A DNA stretch of 64,000 bases, taken from the NCBI GenBank assembly GCA_023091665.1, contig JALJCQ010000015.1, positions 620,001 to 684,000 of the forward strand. Reading direction: 5' to 3'. The number at the start of each line of letters is the position of its first letter. The stretch's first letter is position 1. The notes beneath the pieces are model-generated. The model was not told the origin of the DNA, made no database searches, and saw nothing but the letters and a program-made list of their open reading frames with translations. Shown in pieces: positions 20,503 through 29,669 of this stretch. Both the position numbers and the translations under genes were made by a program. Source of the DNA: Pythium myriotylum (lineage: Eukaryota; Oomycota; Peronosporomycetes; Pythiales; Pythiaceae).

Positions 20503-21254
20503 CTTGCTTGTTGAAGAATGACCGCCTTACCTTCTCGAGGCGCAATTCGTGTGCAATTCATCCTACAATTCACTTTGCAATTCATTAGTTGATTCCAGAC
20601 TGAAATCCCGCTTTTATGACATGTGGAGTGACCATGTGGCTAATGATTTAGTATAGCTGAGCTGCTCGCGGACGTCCGCGAGCAGGTTGATCTCAAATTT
20701 CGTTCTAATTCTACAATTTAGGATAGTCTATCTCTCCATAGTTATAACATAATAATTAGAAAAAGAAGTTCTCTGCCTGGATATCCGCCGCTTTTGATTC
20801 TGGAACTAAAAAGAACCTTTTACGGAACTTTTTTGTGTTATATATTTAACTTATACGCTGTATGCATCTATTAGATATCTCTATTTTTCAAAGTTCCAAA
20901 GTTCCAACTAATTTCTAAAACTTTTGTAGGCAAAAAAGGAAGGTTAGGTTGGTATCTAGATGAACATACTAGATCGAGATAAACCTAACCTACCTGTTTT
21001 TTTCAAATAAAAGTTTTATACTTTTTTCAAGATTCTGGAACCACCACTCACTTTCCTTTACTATTATTATGTTATAGAGTGTCTAGATCTTTTCTGTGCA
21101 CAGATTCACGGTTCCAGAATCGTTCCAGGCAGTTCCCAGAATTAAAAAAAAGAAAGTATGAAGGACGTGTCCCTCGACGCCGTCTCTTGTATGTACATAT
21201 ACATTGTTGTATTCCCAGAATAAAAAAAAGAATGATGATGATTTAGATAGTGTA
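20503..21254. other. Non-coding AT-rich part of the left TIR
   Basis: This block has no supported gene and is mirrored at 39112-39863. It holds a 24-bp GC-rich palindrome (20662-20685), an inverted pair AGGTTAGGTT (20941-20950) and AACCTAACCT (20982-20991), several TTCCAGAAT-like words, and two copies of a CCCAGAAT-A-rich word near 21136 and 21213. It probably contains promoters of the flanking genes and may contain replication or packaging signals; that is inference. Confidence 0.5.
20662..20685. repeat. 24-bp GC-rich palindrome in left TIR
   Basis: CTGCTCGCGGAC and its exact reverse complement, with no spacer. The mirrored copy is at 39681-39704. The GCGGACGTCCGC core recurs in palindromes at 32824 and 36317. 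Confidence 0.9.
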
Positions 21255-21902
21255 TTACTCGGTATGATTGGTTTCAAAGAATCCTTCGAACGGAAACTCA
21301 AATCCCCACACTTGTTCATCATTTAACTTCATTTTCTTATACAATATGGTGCTATCATAATGAATCAACTTATCCTTGAATTTCAGAAATGTCAAAGGCT
21401 TCTCGTTATTTCTAGAGCACCATTGAGAGTAGTGATCGAATAGCATGCTCTTGCTGATGTGGTAATGCTTATCGCACTTATTAGTAAAATGAACATCATC
21501 GAACGATTCCTTTAGATCTGACAAATACTGAACAATAGACTCGCTCGCGTTACTCAACATACTCTCATACTCTTTTGTCTTATGAATAGGCAACTTTGAT
21601 ACATCAATCTGGAGACTATCAATTTTAGTTTCCAAAGCAGTTATTTGAGTTTTAAGTTGCTCAATTTGGGTTTCATAACTTTTACCAAGTTCTGAGATTT
21701 TAGAAGACAGTATTTCAGTCTGCTTCTCATGATGTTTTTGATTAAGATAATTACTAAACTGTTGTTGGAGAAAACTGATTCTGCTCAGTACTAGCTTCAA
21801 TCCATCATCATTTAGTACTTTGACATCAACTTGTTCTACGGGTACAATGATTTCATTTTCTTTTTGAATATCTACTTGTTGTCTTCGGTTTCTATACAAC
21901 AT
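21255..21902 (-). CDS. Chimeric ORF: coiled coil fused to primase-helicase C-terminus
   Basis: A 215-aa ORF. Residues 1 to about 104 form a heptad-rich coiled coil (LKTQITALETKIDSLQIDV) found only here. From IHKTKEYESML onward it is identical to the last 110 residues of the primase-helicase at 36607-39111, because the frame crosses the inner TIR boundary at 21592. The repeat has therefore attached a copied tail to an unrelated N-terminus. It may be a functional new protein or a by-product of TIR growth. Next to the hypothetical gene at 21945, same strand. Confidence 0.6.
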   Translation of the reverse strand: MLYRNRRQQVDIQKENEIIVPVEQVDVKVLNDDGLKLVLSRISFLQQQFSNYLNQKHHEKQTEILSSKISELGKSYETQIEQLKTQITALETKIDSLQIDVSKLPIHKTKEYESMLSNASESIVQYLSDLKESFDDVHFTNKCDKHYHISKSMLFDHYSQWCSRNNEKPLTFLKFKDKLIHYDSTILYKKMKLNDEQVWGFEFPFEGFFETNHTE

Positions 21903-21944
21903 TGTAGACCTATATTAGTATGAAAAAATTACATTTTATCATTA

Positions 21945-22340
21945 TTATAAACCAATACTCATATTGTAAGGAGTCTTATGTACGATCTTTATGTAGGTAT
22001 TAGCATCCTGAGAGTACAGCTTTTTGTATTTAGAGAACCCAGTAGCACACATAAATACATCTTCATCTTCATAATTGCCATATGGACTTGTGACAACTAT
22101 ATACGATTTACCATTATAATAACATTCAGTATGATCAAAATAGTTCCAAAAAATTCCATTCTTTAATTCGATGATACGTTCCCAAATCTTTTTTGGTCCA
22201 AACTCTTTTTTTATTCCAAAATCTTTAATGAATTCATTTCTATTGTTAATGACTTCTTCGTCACACTTGCCATCAAATCTTCCCCAGTAAGTATTTGCAT
22301 AGATTCTTGGATACTTGGTTAATTCGCAGTACTTCATCAT
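21945..22340 (-). CDS. Hypothetical protein
   Basis: 131 aa, not recognised. It is rich in Tyr, Lys and Asn, with aromatic segments (YANTYWGRF, IFWNYFDHTECYYNG) and no signal peptide, membrane helix or zinc motif. A TAGTATATAGG-type motif lies a few bases upstream of the start (22341-22355, reverse strand), as for other genes of the element, which supports it being real. Confidence 0.5.
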   Translation of the reverse strand: MMKYCELTKYPRIYANTYWGRFDGKCDEEVINNRNEFIKDFGIKKEFGPKKIWERIIELKNGIFWNYFDHTECYYNGKSYIVVTSPYGNYEDEDVFMCATGFSKYKKLYSQDANTYIKIVHKTPYNMSIGL

Positions 22341-22426
22341 TACCTATATACTAGATAAGACATATCTCTAAATGAACACAGTCTTAAAAATATATATATA
22401 CAACTACAACTTTCAACCATTGTAAC

Positions 22427-24217
22427 TTAATCATAGTCTACTACCTCTCCTGTGAGACGATCCATGCTTAGGCTTCTCTGATAGATAATCAAGCATAGGT
22501 AGTTCGTGCCTTGAGTACAATTATTCACCCCGCTGATTAAGACAGATTGTGGTACTTCAGGGTTAGTTACTCGCGAACAGTCAGCCAGTAAGACACGTTG
22601 TACATTAGACCATTTAGTAAAATCTACTAAACCATTCGAAATTTCATGCGAGAGATTACCATTGATCGCAGCAATCTTACTGAATTCATCAAAGAAGCTT
22701 TCATAATCGTAATCAATAGTCTTGTTGAAGATGTTTTCATTACCAATTTGAATCTGGAAGTTACGAACACTAGCACCAGGCTGGCATGTCCAAGGGGCAG
22801 AATCGAACGGCGAAGCGAACTGTTGAGTTAAGTTAGCACTAGCATTACTGAAATGGCCGCTGCTCGTTTCAGCAAAAGGAATGAGCGCAACGTATTTGAT
22901 GTTCTTGAGGGATGCCGAGAGCTGGAACGAAAATGCTACGTTCTGCTGCGTCGTGCTTACACCAACACCAGCTTTTTGAGTAAAGTACTGAGCATAGCAG
23001 TCAAGGTAGTTAACTTTCTTAATTGGTTTTTGAACAATCTGCGAAGGATTCGCAATGTCATAGAAAGGAATATAGAGACGACTTGTAGTGAATGGGAAAA
23101 TTTGACCAGATGTTGATAGAGTAGTTAGAGAGTTCTGTAAAGGTCCAAAAGCAACACGAAGCGAGCCTGAAGTAGCATTAGGAACACCATTCATTGGGTT
23201 ACCAGCAGCTGCAGAAGCAATCATAACAGGAACCGTAGTGCCAGATGTTAAAGTAGTGCTTGCGAGCGACATAGCATTCGACGCACCAGTGGTAACATCA
23301 ACGTAACCTTGGTTAACACGGAGTTTAATCTTGATCTGCGGGTTGGCAATTAGATCTAATTCCTTGAAAATTGGATGTAAATCAATAAGACGAATGTTGA
23401 GCATATGGTACCATGTACCCGCAATACCACCAGCAGCAGCGGCAGAAGAGGTGTTCACGAAGCCACCCTTCGCATTCTGTTGAACCATAGAGAGAAGACC
23501 CCCAGATCGAGTTGTCATCCATCCGTATGGGTTCGTAGCAGTTAAAGTAGTACCATCAGTGCTTGTAGCAACTTGGTCAGGATTGTTGTATAAACGACTA
23601 ATGAAACCGGTATTGTAAGGAGGTGAGGTACCAGTAGATTCAGGAACAAGGCCAGTAGCAACTGTGGACGCGACATTGGTCGTGTTGTTTAGATAACCAT
23701 CACCCCAAGCGGTAGCAGCAGCATTGCCACCAGATTGAGCAAAGAGGACTGAAGTTGAATCATCTGCAGCTAAGAACGAATCAGCGCCACGTTTGACAAC
23801 ATCGGTAGAGCTCCATTCCGTCATCGCACGAAGATTGTTCCAGTACAGTTTGTAATCGTTATCAGTAATGATCGATTTACCATTGAGTTCTACCGAGAGC
23901 GAGTCAATAACATTCCAGATACCACATTTAAGGCCAACTGCATATTTAGGGACTACGGCACCAAGTGCAGATGCTCCAGTGTTCTTCATGGTTACAACAT
24001 AAGGAAGAGTAAGATAAGCATCACGAAGACTACCAAAGCCCGTAGAACCATTTAATTGACTCGTGGCATCAATGGTAATAACACCTGACTGGTATGAGCC
24101 ATTTGAGTTATCAACACAGTGAATAACACGCTTATCCTTGGAGATCGAGACTACAGGATCAGGAGATACACTGCAGTCATGAAGAAATTGATCGGCTAGT
24201 TGAGTTGAATCTGTCAT
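22427..24217 (-). CDS. Major capsid protein candidate (double jelly-roll type)
   Basis: 596 aa, the largest beta-rich, Ser/Thr/Asn-rich ORF of the element. Segments such as WNVIDSLSVELNGKSI and LRDAYLTLPYVV resemble the first jelly-roll of PLV capsid proteins. The second half has similar strand patterns (FQIQIGNENIFNK). Size and position next to the maturation protease fit a major capsid protein that forms pseudo-hexagonal capsomers. I recognise it by pattern and context and cannot run a structure search. Distant alternatives include another large virion protein. Confidence 0.7.
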   Translation of the reverse strand: MTDSTQLADQFLHDCSVSPDPVVSISKDKRVIHCVDNSNGSYQSGVITIDATSQLNGSTGFGSLRDAYLTLPYVVTMKNTGASALGAVVPKYAVGLKCGIWNVIDSLSVELNGKSIITDNDYKLYWNNLRAMTEWSSTDVVKRGADSFLAADDSTSVLFAQSGGNAAATAWGDGYLNNTTNVASTVATGLVPESTGTSPPYNTGFISRLYNNPDQVATSTDGTTLTATNPYGWMTTRSGGLLSMVQQNAKGGFVNTSSAAAAGGIAGTWYHMLNIRLIDLHPIFKELDLIANPQIKIKLRVNQGYVDVTTGASNAMSLASTTLTSGTTVPVMIASAAAGNPMNGVPNATSGSLRVAFGPLQNSLTTLSTSGQIFPFTTSRLYIPFYDIANPSQIVQKPIKKVNYLDCYAQYFTQKAGVGVSTTQQNVAFSFQLSASLKNIKYVALIPFAETSSGHFSNASANLTQQFASPFDSAPWTCQPGASVRNFQIQIGNENIFNKTIDYDYESFFDEFSKIAAINGNLSHEISNGLVDFTKWSNVQRVLLADCSRVTNPEVPQSVLISGVNNCTQGTNYLCLIIYQRSLSMDRLTGEVVDYD

Positions 24218-24308
24218 TGTTTATTCTGTTTCAAATTAATTTGAAACTACTGTTATATATCTTTTGTTTTATATTTTCTTTATTCTTAAAAATATAAAAC
24301 GACTAACG

Positions 24309-24330
24309 AACGTAGTATATATACTACGTT
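24309..24330 (+). promoter_or_regulatory. Palindromic TAGTATA-type promoter element
   Basis: AACGTAGTATA followed by its exact reverse complement, ending 9 bp before the start codon of the protease gene at 24340. The same TAGTATA core occurs near other start codons of the element. Confidence 0.55.
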
Positions 24331-24339
24331 GAAGATATC

Positions 24340-24720
24340 ATGCTGGAAAATAAATTAATTAAACATATCACTACTGACACAGATCTAGTAGAGTTAGCAC
24401 GTTTGCTTAATGTTCAACTGAATGGTATAATAGATATTAGAGATGCCAACAATCTACCGCATGAAGGATCTTATATTATCCTTCTCCGAAAAGATGATAG
24501 CACTGGCCATTGGGTAGCCATTTACAATGATGAGTATTTTGATAGTATGGGATGCCCCGCTCCTCCAAAGCTAAAGTTACAGAAGTACAATAAGATACAA
24601 TACCAAGGTAGCAAAAATGACTACTGTGGCATCTATTCCCTTCTCTGGCTCTACTCAAAACAAAAAAATGAACCTGATGTACTAAAAGGTTTTATAGATT
24701 TAGATACAGATATTTCATAG
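24340..24720 (+). CDS. Adenovirus-type maturation cysteine protease
   Basis: A 126-aa protein with the catalytic layout of adenain/Ulp1-like C5 proteases: His57 in TGHWVAIY, Asp68 in YFDSMG, Gln89 in QYQGS and Cys96 in NDYCGIYSLLWL. Such enzymes cleave capsid and core precursors during virion maturation and are a hallmark of polinton-like viruses, virophages and adenoviruses. It is shorter than adenain but has every catalytic residue. Divergent from the capsid gene with a short AT-rich gap, consistent with a shared late promoter region. Assignment is strong. Confidence 0.88.
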   Translation: MLENKLIKHITTDTDLVELARLLNVQLNGIIDIRDANNLPHEGSYIILLRKDDSTGHWVAIYNDEYFDSMGCPAPPKLKLQKYNKIQYQGSKNDYCGIYSLLWLYSKQKNEPDVLKGFIDLDTDIS

Positions 24721-24734
24721 CTTGGATCAATTTG

Positions 24735-25049
24735 CTACCACAGAAATTTTAGAGCTAGCTCGCCTGCAATTCCAGTATCTTTGGCATGTCGTTTTCTATA
24801 ACTATCTCTCCGTTTCTTATCATAATGATTTAAGTGCTTCCAAAGCTGTAAAGGTGTTCTATCTACATACTGCTGATATTTGGAGTCTCCAAAATTTACG
24901 ATTTTAGTGGCCCCCGTGGATGGAATCAGTACTCGTGCAGCATATTTTTTTCCTTTTTGAGTAGGTGGGAGTATTTCTAACAACTTGAATGACACCATTT
25001 GTATATTAGTACGATTATTGTTTCGAATGAAATGCACCTGGAAGGGCAT
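24735..25049 (-). CDS. Small basic protein of a family seen in large DNA viruses
   Basis: 104 aa. The segment KIVNFGDSKYQQYVDRTPLQ followed by DKKRRDSYRKRHAK resembles a small family known from giant viruses and relatives (DUF5754-like: a HFGDxxYxxYxxH core, then KxxRRxxYxxRH). Function of that family is unknown. It is strongly basic at the C-terminus, so nucleic-acid binding or virion packing is possible. The family link is from memory and moderate. Confidence 0.55.
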   Translation of the reverse strand: MPFQVHFIRNNNRTNIQMVSFKLLEILPPTQKGKKYAARVLIPSTGATKIVNFGDSKYQQYVDRTPLQLWKHLNHYDKKRRDSYRKRHAKDTGIAGELALKFLW

Positions 25050-25078
25050 TTCAGATAAGCTATAGATTATATTGTAGC

Positions 25079-27136
25079 TTATGGAGTGTCTTCTAGTTCA
25101 GTTACTCTATTAGTCAGCATATCAATACTACTCAAGGCCGTCTTTAAGCTTGAATGAAGAAGAGCAATGATTTGACTTCTTGAGAGTGTATAGGTTTTAC
25201 CGGCCTCGCTAACAAAACCATCTTCATCAACATATTCTTGAGCGTTAGAATCTACTTCGACCATTATAAGCTCACCAAAATCATTTTTAATTAAGTCTTG
25301 AGCAATATATCCAAACTGTCTACCATTTGGATCCGTTTTGTAATTGAACTTCTTTGGCTTAATAGTTCTTACAAATCTGTCAGCATATTGTTCATCCAAT
25401 AATTCAATATTTTCCTTTTTACGATAGTCCGAAATAACATCTATTTCAGTATTCACTAGAAGTCGTCCATTACTGCGAATAGAAATGCTGGAAGGAGTTG
25501 TCGTAATAGAACCATTACTGCTCCCGGGCCCTAAATAATAGTAGTAATTCATTGAACCTTCTTGTCCTCCTCGGCTTGAGGCAACGTGCAACGGATACAG
25601 AGGCTGTGCTGTGCCGATTCCAACCATTCCAATAGAATTTATAGTCATCCGTTCAGTCCCGTCTGTTTGAAAAGTCATATCATCTGTTGTAGAAGGGCCA
25701 ATAAAACATCTTCTGCCAAATGCACCTGCTGTATTCATCCAAACATCTAAAGCACATGTTCCATCAGTAAATCTCCCTATTGTATTGCTTCCAACTGCAT
25801 GCATAGCTCCCACAGGAGAAGATGTGTTAATTCCAAGACGCCCACCTGATGTGAGTACCATTCGATAAGAACCATTATACCAGTATAGACCATTAGGAAC
25901 TGTATGACCTGAATTGCCAGCACCAATCTGCCATGTGGCCCCAGATGCAGCCATAATGATTTCTGTTCTATCCGTAGTAGAATTGTTAAGATTTTGCATA
26001 TATAGCATTGTATTAGTTCCATTCATACGGATACCATTATAGGATGATGAACCATTCATTGTAAATTGAAAACCAGATTGAGGAGTAGTCGTATTCAGAC
26101 ATAGCTGACCTTGATTTGTTAGAAGAAGATTAGCTCCAGATGTAAAAGATGATGTTGAAGAACTGTTGCAGCAAATATTCAAAGCCTCAAGAGAGGTATA
26201 GAACTGTGTGCAGTAGGCAAAGCCAGAAGATTTCCATGGTGGAGTTCCCAGCAAATAGCCATGAAACCATCCAGATTGATAATTATCACTAAAACCTACA
26301 AGTTTGTGATTTGAACGGATAACTTCTTTGTATTCCGCTGAACTCGTCCCCGTTACTCCTGTTTGGTCGTATCCAGAATATAACTGTAACATTGGACTAC
26401 ATTTTTGAATTGTTTGAGCTTTAGTAGCAATTGTTAATCCAGCGTCATCAGAATCTCTAAAAACACATACAATTTCTTTAAATGAGGTACCCCCATAAAA
26501 TCTTAAAGAGTTCGTAGTTGCGTTTCCTAAACCCATTAATCCTACTCCTGAAGAACTTAAAGTCATTGCTTTAGATGCAGCAAATGTGCCAAGAGTCAGA
26601 GATGTCAATGTTGAAACATCTGTGCTAACCCCATTTAGTTTATAACTACCGAAATCACATGCTGTTCCACTAACCAACGAAGTCCCATTGATCATGGATC
26701 CTGAAACTAACCCGAGACCGGTAATATCTTTTGATGAGCTGAGAACAACCGCTTGAGATGCTACAGCGTTACCTTCTGTAATGTTAATATAGTAGTTCTG
26801 GTTGAATGTAGTTCCATTAAACTTGAGAGCTGGAATGTTTAAACCTGGGCCAGCCATATCCATTGTCAATCCATATATGTTAGTTGCAGATCTATTAGAA
26901 TCTAAAACTAAAGCTTTAGATCCAAGTGCAGTCCCAGCAGTTACTCCAGAGATATAGCTTAGGTTGACAAGTGATCCAGATTGGTATATGTTACCACTGA
27001 TGTAGAAATCAGATGCATAATTGATTCCATACTTTCTGTTATATCGGGAATCAGCAGTATTGAGTGTAGGTGTAGTATAAGCATCTATCCAATCATCTCT
27101 ATTGTAGAGGGATGGAAAATACGTAGACGGCAACAT
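25079..27136 (-). CDS. Fibre or spike protein with S74 chaperone domain
   Basis: 685 aa. The N-terminal part is beta-rich and repetitive, with many Gly, Ser, Thr and Asn residues and recurring turns such as SGTxxxFGSYKLNG. From Ser569 the C-terminus reads SDYRKKENI, then FGYIAQDL and a final helix (ALSSIDMLTNRVTELE). This is the intramolecular chaperone/peptidase S74 domain, which drives trimer folding of phage tailspikes and fibres and cleaves itself off at the Ser of SD-x-x-K. The protein is therefore probably the trimeric receptor-binding fibre. Its first 97 codons also occur in the tandem duplication at 28597. Confidence 0.8.
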   Translation of the reverse strand: MLPSTYFPSLYNRDDWIDAYTTPTLNTADSRYNRKYGINYASDFYISGNIYQSGSLVNLSYISGVTAGTALGSKALVLDSNRSATNIYGLTMDMAGPGLNIPALKFNGTTFNQNYYINITEGNAVASQAVVLSSSKDITGLGLVSGSMINGTSLVSGTACDFGSYKLNGVSTDVSTLTSLTLGTFAASKAMTLSSSGVGLMGLGNATTNSLRFYGGTSFKEIVCVFRDSDDAGLTIATKAQTIQKCSPMLQLYSGYDQTGVTGTSSAEYKEVIRSNHKLVGFSDNYQSGWFHGYLLGTPPWKSSGFAYCTQFYTSLEALNICCNSSSTSSFTSGANLLLTNQGQLCLNTTTPQSGFQFTMNGSSSYNGIRMNGTNTMLYMQNLNNSTTDRTEIIMAASGATWQIGAGNSGHTVPNGLYWYNGSYRMVLTSGGRLGINTSSPVGAMHAVGSNTIGRFTDGTCALDVWMNTAGAFGRRCFIGPSTTDDMTFQTDGTERMTINSIGMVGIGTAQPLYPLHVASSRGGQEGSMNYYYYLGPGSSNGSITTTPSSISIRSNGRLLVNTEIDVISDYRKKENIELLDEQYADRFVRTIKPKKFNYKTDPNGRQFGYIAQDLIKNDFGELIMVEVDSNAQEYVDEDGFVSEAGKTYTLSRSQIIALLHSSLKTALSSIDMLTNRVTELEDTP

Positions 27137-27194
27137 AATTTGTTAAACAGACAAGTATATATTTTATAATATATATTCGTACAGTTAATATAAA

Positions 27195-27878
27195 ATGAGT
27201 TTAATACCAGATTTTGGTGGTCAACTTCCAAAAGAATTCAAAGGTAAAACGTATAAAGATATCGAGAATTTAGATATAAAGAGCTTATTTCGCATGGTAG
27301 TTTTGGGACCAAGCTACAGCGGTAAAAATAACCTTTGCTTCTTCATACTAAAGAATAGCCCACATGTATTTAGCCATCTCCACTGCATTGTTCGAAATAA
27401 ACACCAAGAGCTTTATAACTATTTAGAAGAGAAATTAGAGGGATTTGTAACATTCTACGATGCAGAAAACATTCCAGCAGTGGATTCCATCAAGAAGAAC
27501 AAAGATGATACTTTAGAGTTAGTCATCATTGATGATTTTAGTAATGATGACAAGTTACAAAAAAACGTTTTCTCGCATTATTTCACTCGTGGTAGACACT
27601 TCAAATTGAGTACCATATTCCTAAGCCATTCTTGGTTTCGCGGGACCAATAAGATGATACGTTTAAACTCAGAATATGTGGCTATACTCAAGGCCAATTC
27701 AAAAAAAGATCTGTCTATGATTCTCAAGGATTTCAATATTCCAGGCATCACAGAAGATCTTTTTTATAAAGCTTATTGTCAGGCGACTAAAAACAAAGGA
27801 CAGATACTATTCGTCGACAGCGTGAAACAACAGATCAGATACAATTTCGATAAAGTCATAGATCCAAGTGAGTTATAA
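27195..27878 (+). CDS. FtsK/HerA-type packaging ATPase, copy 1
   Basis: 227 aa. Walker A is GPSYSGKN at 38-45, with Asn where Ser or Thr normally follows the Lys. Walker B is LVIIDDF at 109-115. The downstream segment TIFLSHSWFRG resembles the sensor motif of A32-like ATPases. These motors pump DNA into capsids. Size and order match the packaging ATPases of PLVs and virophages. The Asn substitution could weaken Mg-ATP binding, yet it is in both copies. Divergent from the fibre gene. Confidence 0.8.
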   Translation: MSLIPDFGGQLPKEFKGKTYKDIENLDIKSLFRMVVLGPSYSGKNNLCFFILKNSPHVFSHLHCIVRNKHQELYNYLEEKLEGFVTFYDAENIPAVDSIKKNKDDTLELVIIDDFSNDDKLQKNVFSHYFTRGRHFKLSTIFLSHSWFRGTNKMIRLNSEYVAILKANSKKDLSMILKDFNIPGITEDLFYKAYCQATKNKGQILFVDSVKQQIRYNFDKVIDPSEL

Positions 27879-27919
27879 TGATTGTACGTAAGTTTGATGC
27901 TTTTTTTGATTTGTTGGAT

Positions 27920-28282
27920 CTATAACAAATTGATGTGATCCATGTGCTTTTTGGTTAATAGATGCCGTTTCTTATTTGCCATTTGTAGCTTGCTCCCACA
28001 CTCACAAGTGAACATTTCTACTTTTTTAGTTTTTCCCTCCAATTCAGCGACTTTAGTATCCACTTCATCTAGAGACATAGCTTTGATTTGAGCATCAATA
28101 GCTTTCACTCGAGCAACTTCAGCTGGATCGGCTTCTGATTCCAACTTAGCAAGTCTGGCATTAATATCAGCGTTTGCAGCTTTATATTCGGCTTCAACTC
28201 GAGCTAGTTCATCTTGTAGGTTACCCTCGATCTTGGATAACTCTACTTTGAGATTATCGAAAATAATATCAACTGCGGACAT
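27920..28282 (-). CDS. Coiled-coil protein with CxC-HxH zinc finger, copy 1
   Basis: 120 aa. Residues 8-85 form an acidic, Ala/Glu/Lys-rich coiled coil. The C-terminus has CECGSKLQMANKKRHLLTKK followed by His, a C-x-C...H-x5-H zinc-finger-like motif shared with three other proteins of the element. A TATATAGTATACC motif lies about 24-37 bp upstream of the start (28305-28319, reverse strand). Convergent with the ATPase gene. DNA or protein binding is likely; the role is unknown. Confidence 0.6.
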   Translation of the reverse strand: MSAVDIIFDNLKVELSKIEGNLQDELARVEAEYKAANADINARLAKLESEADPAEVARVKAIDAQIKAMSLDEVDTKVAELEGKTKKVEMFTCECGSKLQMANKKRHLLTKKHMDHINLL

Positions 28283-28393
28283 CTTAGATTACAAACTGTG
28301 GATGGTATACTATATATAATCTTTTCTTAAGATGAACGCTAAATTAAATATTTATTATGAAGATACTATAACATTACTAATATAGCGAAAGCC

Positions 28394-28633
28394 ATGTCTA
28401 CGTCTACTATCGTATTTAATCGAAATAATATTGTTTCAAATGGTTATAATAATACCCTTAAATTTAACTTTAGTGGCAATGCAGTGAATTTCAAATCTCA
28501 AGAGATCGCAATTAGCAACATTCAGATCTACAACTCCCAGTTTAACATAAATGGGAATGTTTATAGCAATAACACCTTCAGTATTCAAGTGCCGACGGGC
28601 CAGCCATATCCATTGTCAATCCATATATGTTAG
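28394..28633 (+). pseudogene. Truncated 5' fragment of the minor capsid gene
   Basis: The first 67 or so codons equal those of the gene at 30144, then the duplication junction at 28597 breaks the frame into antisense fibre sequence and a stop follows. A by-product of the tandem duplication. Confidence 0.85.
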
Positions 28634-28886
28634 TTGCAGATCTATTAGAATCTAAAACTAAAGCTTTAGATCCAAGTGCAGTCCCAGCAGTTACTCCAGA
28701 GATATAGCTTAGGTTGACAAGTGATCCAGATTGGTATATGTTACCACTGATGTAGAAATCAGATGCATAATTGATTCCATACTTTCTGTTATATCGGGAA
28801 TCAGCAGTATTGAGTGTAGGTGTAGTATAAGCATCTATCCAATCATCTCTATTGTAGAGGGATGGAAAATACGTAGACGGCAACAT
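28578..28886 (-). pseudogene. Truncated 5' fragment of the fibre gene
   Basis: The first 97 residues equal the fibre protein at 25079-27136, then the junction at 28597 ends it after five unrelated residues. It shares the divergent promoter of ATPase copy 2, so a short peptide could be made. Confidence 0.85.
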
Positions 28887-28944
28887 AATTTGTTAAACAG
28901 ACAAGTATATATTTTATAATATATATTCGTACAGTTAATATAAA

Positions 28945-29628
28945 ATGAGTTTAATACCAGATTTTGGTGGTCAACTTCCAAAAGAATTCAAAGGTAAAAC
29001 GTATAAAGATATCGAGAATTTAGATATAAAGAGCTTATTTCGCATGGTAGTTTTGGGACCAAGCTACAGCGGTAAAAATAACCTTTGCTTCTTCATACTA
29101 AAGAATAGCCCACATGTATTTAGCCATCTCCACTGCATTGTTCGAAATAAACACCAAGAGCTTTATAACTATTTAGAAGAGAAATTAGAGGGATTTGTAA
29201 CATTCTACGATGCAGAAAACATTCCAGCAGTGGATTCCATCAAGAAGAACAAAGATGATACTTTAGAGTTAGTCATCATTGATGATTTTAGTAATGATGA
29301 CAAGTTACAAAAAAACGTTTTCTCGCATTATTTCACTCGTGGTAGACACTTCAAATTGAGTACCATATTCCTAAGCCATTCTTGGTTTCGCGGGACCAAT
29401 AAGATGATACGTTTAAACTCAGAATATGTGGCTATACTCAAGGCCAATTCAAAAAAAGATCTGTCTATGATTCTCAAGGATTTCAATATTCCAGGCATCA
29501 CAGAAGATCTTTTTTATAAAGCTTATTGTCAGGCGACTAAAAACAAAGGACAGATACTATTCGTCGACAGCGTGAAACAACAGATCAGATACAATTTCGA
29601 TAAAGTCATAGATCCAAGTGAGTTATAA
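28945..29628 (+). CDS. FtsK/HerA-type packaging ATPase, copy 2
   Basis: Identical protein to the copy at 27195, inside the second duplication unit. Its upstream region down to the start of the unit is also identical, so it should be expressed alike. One of the two copies is probably redundant. Confidence 0.8.
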   Translation: MSLIPDFGGQLPKEFKGKTYKDIENLDIKSLFRMVVLGPSYSGKNNLCFFILKNSPHVFSHLHCIVRNKHQELYNYLEEKLEGFVTFYDAENIPAVDSIKKNKDDTLELVIIDDFSNDDKLQKNVFSHYFTRGRHFKLSTIFLSHSWFRGTNKMIRLNSEYVAILKANSKKDLSMILKDFNIPGITEDLFYKAYCQATKNKGQILFVDSVKQQIRYNFDKVIDPSEL

Positions 29629-29669
29629 TGATTGTACGTAAGTTTGATGCTTTTTTTGATTTGTTGGAT

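Larger units (their letters stand above)
18967..21592 (+). repeat. Left terminal inverted repeat
   Basis: This is the reverse complement of 38774-41399. Mirrored positions always sum to 60366, so there are no net indels over 2,626 bp. The one difference I noticed is 19643 (G) versus 40723, which changes one residue of the effector ORF from Ala to Val. The outer 1.6 kb is host-like in GC; the inner part is AT-rich. It contains an effector gene and the 3' end of a primase-type frame. Confidence 0.95.
26847..28596. repeat. Tandem duplication, first unit (1,750 bp)
   Basis: 26847-28596 is repeated as 28597-30346 with a constant offset of 1,750 and no difference that I saw. The unit includes the fibre N-terminus, the packaging ATPase, the coiled-coil zinc-finger gene and the start of the minor capsid gene. 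Junction bases show no homology longer than one or two bases. Confidence 0.95.
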
